Source: Jiangella aurantiaca (lineage in GTDB: Bacteria > Actinomycetota > Actinomycetes > Jiangellales > Jiangellaceae). Taken from it: a DNA stretch of 59,972 nucleotides. A program made the translations under genes and the position numbers. The stretch lies in contig NZ_SMLB01000035.1 in NCBI RefSeq assembly GCF_004349105.1, positions 1 through 59,972 of the forward strand, written 5' to 3'. Positions 42,145 to 50,457 of the stretch are shown here, piece after piece; the stretch's first letter is position 1; each line of letters begins with the position of its first letter. The notes under the pieces were generated by a model. It saw only the letters and a program-made list of their open reading frames with translations. It did not search any database and was not told the origin of the DNA.

Positions 42145-42588
42145 TCAGTGGTGGGTGTGCGTCAGGTACTCGTCGCGGCGGCGGAGCATGACCGCCAGCA
42201 TCAGCGGGAACATCGCGACGTGCTCCACGATCATCGCCGTGCCGGCGCTGATGACGTTCAGCAGGACCAGCGCGGTCGCGATGAGCGCGGGGACGAGCAT
42301 CGCGGCGCTCATCTCCACCGTGGCCGCCCAGCCGTGACGGCGGACGCGCATCCACGCGGCCATGGAGACCGTCATGGTCAGCCCCATCTCGACGAGGACG
42401 ACCTCGGGGTAGCGGTCGATGGAGTAGGCGACGCCGCCGGCGGCGAGGGCCGCGCGCAGCGCGCCGCCGAGGACGAACATGCCGGCCAGCATCGCGACGA
42501 CCATCTCCACGTAGTGGCCGGCGAAGCGGGTCCAGCGACGGGTGGCCGGGCGACGCAGCCCGGCGGTCTCGGTCATGACAGGCGACAT
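42145..42588 (-). CDS. Small polytopic membrane protein, His-ending
   Basis: The 147-residue protein has four predicted transmembrane helices, with the motif GHYVEMVVAMLAGMFVLGG in the first and VEMSAAMLVPALI in the third. Glu and Met residues inside helices hint at metal coordination. It ends in THTHH. GGGAGGACG sets the ATG at 42588. It is the first gene of the unit leading to the multicopper oxidase. No family was recognised, although Met-rich helices of this kind occur in copper-related membrane proteins. Confidence 0.75.
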   Translation of the reverse strand: MSPVMTETAGLRRPATRRWTRFAGHYVEMVVAMLAGMFVLGGALRAALAAGGVAYSIDRYPEVVLVEMGLTMTVSMAAWMRVRRHGWAATVEMSAAMLVPALIATALVLLNVISAGTAMIVEHVAMFPLMLAVMLRRRDEYLTHTHH

Positions 42589-42697
42589 CTCGTCCTCCCG
42601 GTGGTGTGTGCTGACGTCGACGAGTCTGCTTTGACCTGCGACGACGCAACCAGTGCGCGCGGTCACGACCTGAGGGTGGGAGCTGCACCCGGTGGAC

Positions 42698-42710
42698 GTG
42701 CATACTGCAC
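42698..42710. promoter_or_regulatory. GTGCA-N3-TGCAC palindrome, copy 1
   Basis: GTGCATACTGCAC lies between the divergent copper-oxidase operon and the kinase gene, 19 bases before element A. The same palindrome, with one different centre base and the same flank GAC, lies beyond element B at 45398. The pairing with two of the four elements suggests an operator of a shared regulator. Confidence 0.5.
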
Positions 42711-42728
42711 ATCTCGAACCGGGACCCC

Positions 42729-42834
42729 GGAGGGTTATGCAAAACCGACGGGCGATGGGGGCCGAAGGTCCCCCTGAGCCCTCGGTCCAGGGCGGATGTC
42801 GACTGGAGAGTTCGTGATCTTTGCATCACCCGAC
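42729..42834 (+). promoter_or_regulatory. 105-bp element, copy A
   Basis: This 106-bp element has ends GGGTTATGCAAAACC and CTTTGCATCACCCGAC, which are complementary except for one position, and a central palindrome GGGGGCCGAAGGTCCCCC. It is closely similar to copies B and C over its full length. It ends 29 bases before the kinase ATG at 42864, and a TAGGCT -10 lies at 42841, so the gene-proximal end (TTGCAT) may serve as the -35. Confidence 0.75.
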
Positions 42835-42863
42835 TCTGATTAGGCTCTGCATGGAGGCCGCCG

Positions 42864-44918
42864 ATGGACGCTGGTGGGCGCATCGCGCTGACACCTGGGC
42901 TGGCCGCCGCGTTCCCGGTGGCGTTCCTCCTCCTGACCCTGCTCACGCGGCTCGGCAACGCGGTGTACTGGAGCGGGCCCGGCGGCGGCGTGGTGCTGAC
43001 CGGGCTGTTCGTCCTGCCGCTGCTGTACACCATGCCGTGGGGCCGGGCGCTGTGGGCACGCCACCGCGGCCCGCTGCTGGCGGTGCAGGCGGCCCTGACG
43101 TACGCGCCGCTGCTGGTCTTCGGCCAGGACTGGATCACCATCGCACCCGCTCTGCTCGCCGGGCTGCTGCTCCTGACGGTGGCGGCGCCGGCCTCGTGGC
43201 TGCTGTTCGGCGGCGTGATCGCGCTCGAGGCGGTGCGCGTGGCCGTCCTGGGCGTCCCGTGGCCCGGGAACGACGCCGCGATCGTCATCTGGATGCTGGT
43301 CGCACCTGCCAACAGCGGGGTGGCGTTCTTCGGCCTGGTCCGGCTGGCCGACCTGGTCACGGCGTTGCACGCGGCGCGGACGGAGCTGGCCGTGCTGGCG
43401 GTCGGCGAGGAGCGGCGCCGCTCCACCGAGCTGCTGCGCGCGGCGGTCGGCGACCATCTCGAGAGGGTCGCCGGCCGGGCTCGCGACGCCCTGGGCGCGC
43501 TCGCCCGCAGCCCCGACGTGGCGCGCGAGCAGCTCGCCGCCGCCGGACGCAGCGCGCGCCGCGCGCTGGAGCAGGTGCGGACGGCGGTGGCCGCCGACCG
43601 GCGCGGTCCACCGGCCGACGACGCCGGCGGGGAGGTCGACCAGCACCGGCACGGCGTCGACGTCGCACCGCGCCTGGCCCGGCTGACGCTGGCGGTGGTG
43701 CTCGCCGCCTACGCCGCGATTCTGATGACGAACGTCCTGGTCAGCGGCGGCCGGACGGTGGCGATCGGCGCGGCGGCGGCCTCCATCGCCCTGGTGGCGG
43801 CGCTGCAGCTGCACCACTCGTTCCGGTGGCGGGCGGGACAGCCGCCGCGCGGCTGGCGCTGGACGCTCGCCGTCCAGACGCTGCTGCCGTTCGCGTGGTT
43901 CCCGGCCTACGACTGGAACGTCCTCACGCTGGCCGGGCCGGCCGCCGGCTCGGCGCTGCTGCTGCTCCCCCGCCGGTGGGCGTGGACGGCGGCCGCGGCG
44001 ATCCTGGCCGGCGTCGCCGTCGCGTGGAGCCTGCCGGTGCTCGACCTGTACTACGGCGCCGGCAACCGCGCCGTCTACGTCGTGGCCACGGACAACGCCA
44101 CCGTCCTCTACCAGCTGGGCGCGGCGGCGACGGGCGCCATTGTCGTCTACGGGCTCTCCCGCCTCCCCGACCTCGCCGAGCAGGTCGCCGCCGCCCGGCG
44201 CGAGCTGGCCCGGGCCGCCGTCGAGCGCGAACGGCAGCGGGTCGCCCAGGACACCCACGACCTGCTCGGGCTGGGTCTGTCCGCGGTCGCGCTCAAGAGC
44301 GACCTGGCCGGGCGGCTCGTCGGCCGCGACGAGGACCGGGCCCGCGCCGAGCTGGACGCGCTGCTGCGGCTCACGGCCCGCGCCCGCGCCGACATCCGGG
44401 CCGTCACCACCGGTGAGGGTGACCTGTCCGTGTCCGCCGAGCTGGCGGCCGCCCGCGACGTGCTCGCCTCCGCCGGCGTCGCCACCGAGCTGCGCGGGAC
44501 GGCGGCCGGTGCCGCCCTGCCGCCGCCGGTCGACGGCGTGCTGGCCACCGTGCTGCGGGAAGGCGTCACGAACGTGCTGCGCCACAGCGCAGCGACGCGG
44601 TGCGTCATCGAGCTGACCACCGACGGTGGCAGCGTCGGGCTGAGGGTGCGCAACGACGGCGTCCGCGCCAACCCGCCCGAGCCCACGGGAAGGCAGCGGC
44701 CCGGCGGGAACGGCCTGCCCAACCTGTCCGCCCGGGTCGCCGCGCTCGGCGGCCGGTTGACCACGCACGCGGACGGCGGACACTTCGAGCTGGCCGCCAC
44801 GGTGCCGCTGGCGGACGCCTCAGACGTGCGGCGTGGCGAAGACCCGCCCGCCGCGGGCGACCGTGCGCACAGCCTCGACGAGGTCGTCGGCGGGACCGTC
44901 CTTGACCAGGAACCCTGA
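42864..44918 (+). CDS. Sensor histidine kinase with duplicated membrane/DHp module
   Basis: The 684-residue protein has two consecutive sensor units. Unit 1 (residues 10-245) has about five membrane helices and a coiled segment AARTELAVLAVGEERRRSTE that aligns with a HisKA_3 dimerisation helix but lacks the phosphorylatable His. Unit 2 has membrane helices (270-432), AARRELARAAVERERQRVAQ then DTHDLLG with His465, and an ATPase domain (LREGVTNVLRHS, GNGLPNLSARVAALGG). The first unit is thus a degenerate duplicate. The last 30 or so residues are unusual because the gene overlaps the convergent receiver gene by 99 bases. GGAGG before 42864 sets the start. Confidence 0.88.
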   Translation: MDAGGRIALTPGLAAAFPVAFLLLTLLTRLGNAVYWSGPGGGVVLTGLFVLPLLYTMPWGRALWARHRGPLLAVQAALTYAPLLVFGQDWITIAPALLAGLLLLTVAAPASWLLFGGVIALEAVRVAVLGVPWPGNDAAIVIWMLVAPANSGVAFFGLVRLADLVTALHAARTELAVLAVGEERRRSTELLRAAVGDHLERVAGRARDALGALARSPDVAREQLAAAGRSARRALEQVRTAVAADRRGPPADDAGGEVDQHRHGVDVAPRLARLTLAVVLAAYAAILMTNVLVSGGRTVAIGAAAASIALVAALQLHHSFRWRAGQPPRGWRWTLAVQTLLPFAWFPAYDWNVLTLAGPAAGSALLLLPRRWAWTAAAAILAGVAVAWSLPVLDLYYGAGNRAVYVVATDNATVLYQLGAAATGAIVVYGLSRLPDLAEQVAAARRELARAAVERERQRVAQDTHDLLGLGLSAVALKSDLAGRLVGRDEDRARAELDALLRLTARARADIRAVTTGEGDLSVSAELAAARDVLASAGVATELRGTAAGAALPPPVDGVLATVLREGVTNVLRHSAATRCVIELTTDGGSVGLRVRNDGVRANPPEPTGRQRPGGNGLPNLSARVAALGGRLTTHADGGHFELAATVPLADASDVRRGEDPPAAGDRAHSLDEVVGGTVLDQEP

Positions 44919-45215
44919 CACGCCCGCGGCCCGCGCCCGGTCGAGGCCGTCCGGCCGGACCAGGCCGGTGAGGATCAGCACTCGGCACGCGGGCAGCCGC
45001 TCGTGCAGCTCGGCGGCCGCGGTGAGACCGTCGACGCCGGGCAGGTCGACGTCGAGCAGCGCCACGTCGGGCCGGCAGTCCAGCGCGGCGGGCACGATCC
45101 GGTCGCCGGCGGCCACCGCGGCGGCGACGGCCAGATCGTCCTCCAGCTGCAGGAGGGCGACCAGCGTGTCGCGGAGGATGTCGACGTCCTCGGCGACCAG
45201 GACCCGGATGAGCAT
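44820..45215 (-). CDS. Receiver-only response regulator (LuxR domain lost)
   Basis: The 131-residue protein is a complete receiver domain: VLVAEDVDILRDTL, phosphorylated Asp in ALLDVDLPG, LILTG, Lys in GFLVKDGP. It ends at residue 131, where its neighbour at 45426 continues into a LuxR DNA-binding domain. The two are clearly paralogous, about two thirds identical by eye. The stop lies inside the convergent kinase gene. Loss of the output domain by a deletion joining the two gene ends is likely. It could act as a phosphate sink or partner of the kinase. ATG 45215 is chosen; ATGs at 45233 and 45245 are in frame. Confidence 0.85.
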   Translation of the reverse strand: MLIRVLVAEDVDILRDTLVALLQLEDDLAVAAAVAAGDRIVPAALDCRPDVALLDVDLPGVDGLTAAAELHERLPACRVLILTGLVRPDGLDRARAAGVSGFLVKDGPADDLVEAVRTVARGGRVFATPHV

Positions 45216-45235
45216 GGTCACATTCCCATTCATTG

Positions 45236-45344
45236 GTCGGGTCATGCAAAGATCACGAACGCTCTCCAGTCGACATTCGCCCTGGACCGAAGACTCAGGG
45301 GGACCTTCGGCCCCCCATCGTCCGTCGGTTTTGCATGACCCTCC
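45236..45344 (-). promoter_or_regulatory. 105-bp element, copy B
   Basis: This 109-bp copy has perfectly complementary 12-base ends GGGTCATGCAAA and TTTGCATGACCC and a central GGGGGGCCGAAGGTCCCCC. Read in gene direction it ends 20 bases before the receiver-only gene start. Copies A and B are in inverted orientation and flank the kinase and receiver genes. Confidence 0.75.
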
Positions 45345-45397
45345 CAGGCTCGGCCGGGCGCCGTCACCCCGGCCAGTGCCGCCGGCACGACCTCACC

Positions 45398-45410
45398 GTG
45401 CAGAATGCAC
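45398..45410. promoter_or_regulatory. GTGCA-N3-TGCAC palindrome, copy 2
   Basis: GTGCAGAATGCAC lies 53 bases outside element B, between it and the end of the NarL-type gene. Read in gene direction it is GACGTGCATTCTGCAC, against GACGTGCATACTGCAC at 42698, so 15 of 16 bases agree. It is a candidate regulator-binding site common to the promoters of the kinase and the receiver-only gene. Confidence 0.5.
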
Positions 45411-45425
45411 GTCGATCCAGGCCGG

Positions 45426-46031
45426 TCAGAGCCAGCCGGCCTCGCGGGCGATGCGGGCGGCGTCCACCCGGTTGCGCGCCCCCAGCTTGGTGACCGCCGA
45501 CGCCAGGTAGTTCCGGACCGTGCCGTAGGACAGGTACATCTCCGCGGCGATCTCGGCCGCCGAGGCGCCGGCCGCGTGCCGCTCCAGCACCTCGGCCTCG
45601 CGGGGCGAGAGCGGGTTCTCCGTCGCCTCCAACGCCGCCAGCGCCACCGCGGGGTCGACCACCCGCTCCCCCACGGCCACCCGCCGGACCGCGTCGACCA
45701 GCTCCGGCGCCGGCGCGTCCTTGACCATGAACCCGGACGCGTGGGCGGCGAGCGCGCGGCGCAGGACGCCCGGACGGCCCAGGCCGGTCAGGATCAGCGT
45801 CTGGCACTCCGGCAGCCGCTCGTGCAGCTCGGCGGCCGCGGTGATCCCGTCGACGCCGGGTAGATCGATGTCCAGCACCGCGACGTCCGGGCGGTGCTCG
45901 AGGGCGGCCGGCACGATCTCGTCACCGGCACCTACCTGGGCGACGACCTCGAGGTCGTCCTCCAGGTCCAGCAGCGCCACCAGGGTGTCGCGCAGGATCC
46001 GCATGTCCTCGGCCACCAGAATCCGGACCAT
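45426..46031 (-). CDS. NarL/LuxR family response regulator
   Basis: The 201-residue regulator has a receiver (ILVAEDMRILRDTLVALLDL, Asp in AVLDIDLPG, Lys in GFMVKDAP) and a C-terminal LuxR helix-turn-helix (NPLSPREAEVLERHAAGASA then AAEIAAEMYLSYGTVRNYLA). It belongs to the DesR-like group. It is the last gene downstream of the double ABC exporter (22 bases after the second ATPase gene), so it may be expressed with it. The most probable kinase is the one at 42864. Its receiver paralogue is at 44820. Confidence 0.94.
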   Translation of the reverse strand: MVRILVAEDMRILRDTLVALLDLEDDLEVVAQVGAGDEIVPAALEHRPDVAVLDIDLPGVDGITAAAELHERLPECQTLILTGLGRPGVLRRALAAHASGFMVKDAPAPELVDAVRRVAVGERVVDPAVALAALEATENPLSPREAEVLERHAAGASAAEIAAEMYLSYGTVRNYLASAVTKLGARNRVDAARIAREAGWL

Positions 46032-46052
46032 CGGTGCCTCCAGCCGGCGGCG

Positions 46053-46748
46053 TTAGGCGGCTTCGGCGGCGCTGACGACGCGGCCGTCGCGCAGCTCGAG
46101 CGTCCGGTCGGCCTGCTCCATCAACGCGGGGTCGTGGGTCGCGACGACCGCCGTCATGCCGCGCCGGCGCACGAGGTCGTGGATCAGCTCCATCACCGAG
46201 GCTCCGGTGCGGGTGTCCAGCTGCGCCGTCGGCTCGTCGGCGATCAGCACGTCCGGGTCGCCGGCGAGGGCGCGGGCGATGCCGACCCGCTGCTGCTGGC
46301 CGCCGGACAGCTCGTACGGCCGCTGCCCGGTGTGGCCCTCCAGCCCGACCAGCGCCAGCAGCTCCACGACCCGCGCCGCCCGGGCGACCGGGTCGAGCTC
46401 CTGCAGCCTCAGCGGTATCTCGACGTTCTCGGCGGCGGTGAGGATCGGGATCAGCCCGAACGACTGGAACACGTAGCCGATCTGGTGCCGGCGGACGGGG
46501 ACGAGCTCCTTCTCGCTCATCGCGGACACCTCGAGGTCGCCCACGAACACCTGGCCGCCGGTCGGCCGGTCCAGCGCGCCGAGCAGGTTCAGCAGAGTCG
46601 TCTTGCCCGACCCAGACGGCCCCTTCACCACCAGCAGCTCGCCGGGGTGCGCCTCGAGGTCGACGGAGCGGCAGGCGTGCACCTCGCGCGCGCCGCTGCC
46701 GAACACCCGGCTGACGGCGACCGCGCGGACGGCGTGGTTGTCACTCAC
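46053..46748 (-). CDS. ABC transporter ATPase (MacB/LolD type)
   Basis: This is a 231-residue ATPase with Walker A GPSGSGKTTLLN, signature LSGGQQQRVGIARAL, Walker B VLIADEPT and a DTRTGASVMELIHDL segment after it. It is of the type that drives FtsX-like permeases. I chose GTG at 46748 because GGAGAAAGG stands at proper distance. It overlaps the end of the first ATPase gene by 8 bases, so the two ATPases are coupled and may form a heterodimer or serve one permease each. Confidence 0.94.
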   Translation of the reverse strand: MSDNHAVRAVAVSRVFGSGAREVHACRSVDLEAHPGELLVVKGPSGSGKTTLLNLLGALDRPTGGQVFVGDLEVSAMSEKELVPVRRHQIGYVFQSFGLIPILTAAENVEIPLRLQELDPVARAARVVELLALVGLEGHTGQRPYELSGGQQQRVGIARALAGDPDVLIADEPTAQLDTRTGASVMELIHDLVRRRGMTAVVATHDPALMEQADRTLELRDGRVVSAAEAA

Positions 46749-47658
46749 CGGCGACCCTTTCTCCACGACGCTCCCGTTCGTCCGGCCACACGCCGATGTG
46801 GTCCGGTTCCAGCGCCAGCCGGACGCGATCCTGCAGCCGCAGCGCGCCGACGAAGTCGTCGGGGAGCTGCAGCCGGCCGGCGCGGTCCAGGACGGCGAAC
46901 TCCTCGGCGATGTGCTGCTCCCGGCCGTGCTCGTCCAGCTCGGTGCGCCGCAGGATCTCCGTCGCCGTGCGGCCGTCGCGGATCTGCACCGTCCGCCCCA
47001 CGTGCCCGGCGACGGCCTGGTCGTGCGTCACCACCAGCACCGTCACGCCGAACTCGGTGTTCGCGTGCCGGATCGCCTCGAACACGTCCGCCGACGTCGC
47101 CTCGTCGAGCTCGCCGGTGGGCTCGTCGGCCAGCAGCACGCGCGGCTCGTTGACCATCGCGACCGCGATGGCGACCCGCTGTTGCTCGCCGCCGGACATC
47201 TCCGCGGGCCGGCGGTCGCGGCAGTGCGCCACGCCCATCGTCTCCAGCAGCATGTCGACCCGCTCGGCCCGCGCCCGGCCGCGCCGCCGCGCGATGGCGG
47301 CCGGTACGGCGACGTTCTCGGCGGCTGTCAGGTAGGGCAGCAGGTTGCGCGACGTCTGCTGCCATACGAACCCGACGGTGTGCCGCTGGTAGCGGACCCG
47401 CTCGCGGCCCTTCATCGTCAGCATGTCGTGCCCGGCCACCTTCGCCACGCCCGCCGTCGGGGTGTCCAGCCCGGACAGGATGTTCAGTAGCGTCGACTTG
47501 CCCGACCCGGAGGCGCCGACGACGGCGACCACCTCGCCCGCGTCGACCCGCAGGTTGAGGCCCTGCAGCGCCTGCACCTCGACGCCCTCGGCGGTGTAGA
47601 TGCGCACGAGGTCCTCGCACACGATGTCGCGGCGCTCGGCCGCCAGCAGCTCCGTCAC
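46741..47658 (-). CDS. ABC transporter ATPase with C-terminal extension
   Basis: The 305-residue ATPase has Walker A GASGSGKSTLLN, signature MSGGEQQRVAIAVAM and Walker B VLLADEPTGELDEA. After the usual end (about residue 230) it carries about 75 further residues (LDRAGRLQLPDDFVGALRLQ...) rich in charged and hydrophobic heptads, possibly a regulatory tail resembling a SpoVT/AbrB-like strand. The ATG overlaps the permease stop as ATGA. It is part of the same export complex as the permeases at 47655 and 50458. Confidence 0.93.
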   Translation of the reverse strand: MTELLAAERRDIVCEDLVRIYTAEGVEVQALQGLNLRVDAGEVVAVVGASGSGKSTLLNILSGLDTPTAGVAKVAGHDMLTMKGRERVRYQRHTVGFVWQQTSRNLLPYLTAAENVAVPAAIARRRGRARAERVDMLLETMGVAHCRDRRPAEMSGGEQQRVAIAVAMVNEPRVLLADEPTGELDEATSADVFEAIRHANTEFGVTVLVVTHDQAVAGHVGRTVQIRDGRTATEILRRTELDEHGREQHIAEEFAVLDRAGRLQLPDDFVGALRLQDRVRLALEPDHIGVWPDERERRGERVAGE

Positions 47659-50348
47659 GTCTCGTCACCCATTCGTAGCATCCCCGCCGGCGTCAGCCGC
47701 CGTCCCGTCAGCACCGACACCACCACCGCCACGCCGACCACCAGCACGAACCCCAGCGTCACCGCACCCAGCAGGCCGAGCGGCAGGTGCACCGCCGGCT
47801 GCTCGCCGCCGCCGGTCAGCGACCGCAGGTCGACGCCGGACAGCACCGCCCACGGCAGCACCGCGCCCAGCAGCAGCCCGGTGACCAGCGACACCGCCGC
47901 CACCGGCGCGGCCTCCCAGACGACCAGGCCCTCGCCCTGCCGGCCGGACAGCCCCAGCGTGCGCAGCTGCGAGAGCAGCCGGCCCCGTGACGGCGCGCCC
48001 ACCACCATGGTGAGCACGACGGCGGCAGCGCACAACAACCCGGTGAGCGCGATAGCGCCGACGATGGCCCGCGCGGTGCCGTCGTTCACCGGCCCGCGAA
48101 GGTCCGCGATCGCCGACGCGGGCGTCGTCACCGTCCGCTCACCCAGCTCGGCGGCGACGGCGGACGCGCTGCCGCCGGAGCCGAGGTCGACCAGGGTGAG
48201 CCGCGGCGGGATGATGGTGACGCCGGCGTCTTCGAGCACACCGCGGTCGGCCAGCATCCACTGGCTGCCCGACGTGAGCCCCGGGATCGAGTCGGCCGTC
48301 CCGGCCACCACGGCGTCCAGCCGCTCACTCAGCGACAGCGTGCCGGTGGCGCCCTCGTCGACGACCCCGTCCGCGACCAGCAGCGGGATCGCGCCGTCCG
48401 GCCCCGGCGTGGTCAGGCCGGACGGCAGCGGGTCCAGCGCGGACCCGCCGGCGCGCACCTGGTCGAGCGCGGCGACGTCGACGACGTAGAGGGGGACGCG
48501 GTTGTCGATGGGGCCGACCTTGAACAGCGTCGGCCCGGGCGTGACGACGGCCGCGACGGCGTCGACGCCCGGTACGTCCCGGACGGCGGCCAGCTCGGCC
48601 TCGGTGAGTGGCGCGCCGGACACCCGGACGTCAGCACCGACCTGCCGCCACGCGGTCTGCTCGATGCCCCGCTCGGTGGTGGACCACACGACGGTCGAGA
48701 ACGCGGCGATCGACATGCCGACGACCAGCGCGAGCATCGGGACGAACCCGGCGACGGGATCGCGCACCGCCCGGGCGGTCCCGAGATAGGCGACGGTGCC
48801 GCGGCGGCCGCCGAGCACCCGGCCCAGCGTCGCCATCGGCCGCGGGTACAGCCGCATGACCAGCACACTCACGGCCAGCGCGAGCAGCAGCGGCGTCGCG
48901 GCGGTGAGCGGGTCGATCCCGGCGCCGCCGGCGTCCAGGCCGCGGGCGTTGAGCGCGAGGCCGGCCGCTGCGGCCGCGCCGACGGCCAGCCCCTCGACCA
49001 GCTTGCGGGCCCGCGACGGGCGGCCCAGCCCGAGGTCGCGGCGGACGGCGCGCAGCCCTTTCGGGCGCGCGGCCAGCGGCAGCAGCACCGCCGGCGCCAG
49101 CCCCACCACCAGCGGCAGCAGCAGGCCGGCGGCCCCGCCGGCGCCGTCGGCGAACCGGCCGACGACGACCGTGGCCAGCGCGGCGGCCGGCAGCCCGAGC
49201 AGCACACCCTCGGTGGCCGTCAGCAGCCGCAGCTGCAGCGGCGACGCGCCCCGGGCTCCGATGAGCGCCAGCGCGGACCGGCGCCGCTCGACCATCAGCC
49301 GGGCCGCCAGCGCCAGCACCGCCAGGGCGACGCCGAGCGGCCCGGCCGCGACGATCGCCATGACCGCCTGCGCGCTGTCGTGCCGCTCGGCCACCCGGTC
49401 CAGGACGTCGATGGAGCCGGTGGTGAGGATCGGGCTGAACGGCAGCTGCCCGGGGTCCGCGTCGATCACCGGGGCGGCCGCGACGAACCGGCTCAGCGCG
49501 TCGCGCAGCGGCACCGCGACGTCCGCCCGCGCCGCCGAGACGTCGACCGGGTACCAGAGCCGGGTCTCCATCGGCGACCCGAGCGCCGGCGCCAGCGCCG
49601 CCCAGGAGTCGGGATCCACGTACGCCGCGACCGTGAGCACCCGGCCGAGGTTCCAGTCGTCGAAGACCTCCGGCTGGAGCGCGGCCCGGTGGTGCGCCCA
49701 GACCGGCGCGGCGGCGTCCAGCGGCTCATACACGCCGGACAGCCGGTACACCAGGTCCGGCCCGGTGGCCGGCACGCCCGCCGGCGACTCCGGGGCGGTG
49801 ACGTCGCCGACCGCCCAGCCGAGCTCCTCGGCCGACGTCCGCGCCAGCATCACGTCGACGACGAGCGGCTCCCCCGGCGCCGCGGGCTCGGTCGCCGGCG
49901 CCGGCGACTCACCCTCGACGACACGGACGGTCTCGGCCCAGTACGGGTCGGCGGTCGGCAGCAGGTCGGTCGCGCTCTCCGTCGCGCGCACGTCGACCCT
50001 GGCCGGCGGCGCGGTGACGACGAACCGGCCCGGCCCGGTCGCGTCCCGCACGGCCGCCGGCGCGTCGTCGCGGATCGACGCGAGCGCCTGGTCGAACGGC
50101 CCCCAGACGTCGCCGTCGGCGCCCATCGGCGGCGGCTGACCGGCCACCGACGTCACGTCCCGCAGCGTCGCCGGCATGCGTGCCATCTCCGCGTGCAGGT
50201 CGTCGGTGAACACCTGCTCGGCCAGCCGCGGCAGCGCTGCCGCCACCAGCGCCAGCACGAACACCACGCCGACGACGACCAGCGCCGCGGCGCGGTCGGC
50301 GAGGAACTGCCGGCGGAACAGCCGCCCGGTCCCCAACCCCCGGCTCAC
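47655..50348 (-). CDS. FtsX/MacB-like ABC permease 1
   Basis: The 897-residue permease has an N-terminal transmembrane helix (ALVVVGVVFVLALVAAALP), a large extracytoplasmic domain (about 40-330) and a first helix group (about 330-520). A second extracytoplasmic domain (about 560-760) and three C-terminal helices follow (LTGLLCAAAVVLTMVVGA, AAPVAAVSLVTGLLLGAVLP, LLGAVTLGFVLVVGVAVVVS). This 10-helix double-FtsX form is typical of actinobacterial export or mechanotransmission systems. GGGAAGG precedes the GTG at 50348. The substrate is unknown; candidates include lipids, peptides or lipoproteins. Confidence 0.92.
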   Translation of the reverse strand: MSRGLGTGRLFRRQFLADRAAALVVVGVVFVLALVAAALPRLAEQVFTDDLHAEMARMPATLRDVTSVAGQPPPMGADGDVWGPFDQALASIRDDAPAAVRDATGPGRFVVTAPPARVDVRATESATDLLPTADPYWAETVRVVEGESPAPATEPAAPGEPLVVDVMLARTSAEELGWAVGDVTAPESPAGVPATGPDLVYRLSGVYEPLDAAAPVWAHHRAALQPEVFDDWNLGRVLTVAAYVDPDSWAALAPALGSPMETRLWYPVDVSAARADVAVPLRDALSRFVAAAPVIDADPGQLPFSPILTTGSIDVLDRVAERHDSAQAVMAIVAAGPLGVALAVLALAARLMVERRRSALALIGARGASPLQLRLLTATEGVLLGLPAAALATVVVGRFADGAGGAAGLLLPLVVGLAPAVLLPLAARPKGLRAVRRDLGLGRPSRARKLVEGLAVGAAAAAGLALNARGLDAGGAGIDPLTAATPLLLALAVSVLVMRLYPRPMATLGRVLGGRRGTVAYLGTARAVRDPVAGFVPMLALVVGMSIAAFSTVVWSTTERGIEQTAWRQVGADVRVSGAPLTEAELAAVRDVPGVDAVAAVVTPGPTLFKVGPIDNRVPLYVVDVAALDQVRAGGSALDPLPSGLTTPGPDGAIPLLVADGVVDEGATGTLSLSERLDAVVAGTADSIPGLTSGSQWMLADRGVLEDAGVTIIPPRLTLVDLGSGGSASAVAAELGERTVTTPASAIADLRGPVNDGTARAIVGAIALTGLLCAAAVVLTMVVGAPSRGRLLSQLRTLGLSGRQGEGLVVWEAAPVAAVSLVTGLLLGAVLPWAVLSGVDLRSLTGGGEQPAVHLPLGLLGAVTLGFVLVVGVAVVVSVLTGRRLTPAGMLRMGDET

Positions 50349-50399
50349 CGTCGCTCTGCCTTCCCGGTCGCGCTCCGAGGCTCGTTCGCTCCGCGGGAG

Positions 50400-50436
50400 C
50401 CTCCACCCGGCTCGGCGCAGCCGAACCGGGTGGAGG
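50400..50436. other. Strong hairpin between two permease genes
   Basis: The arms CCTCCACCCGG (400-410) and TCGGC (412-416) pair with GCCGA (420-424) and CCGGGTGGAGG (426-436) around a 3-base loop, leaving one unpaired C/A position. It lies in the 109-base gap between two co-transcribed permease genes, where a full terminator would be unexpected. It may attenuate downstream expression or protect mRNA. Confidence 0.75.
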
Positions 50437-50457
50437 CGACCACTCCGCTCACTCGCC

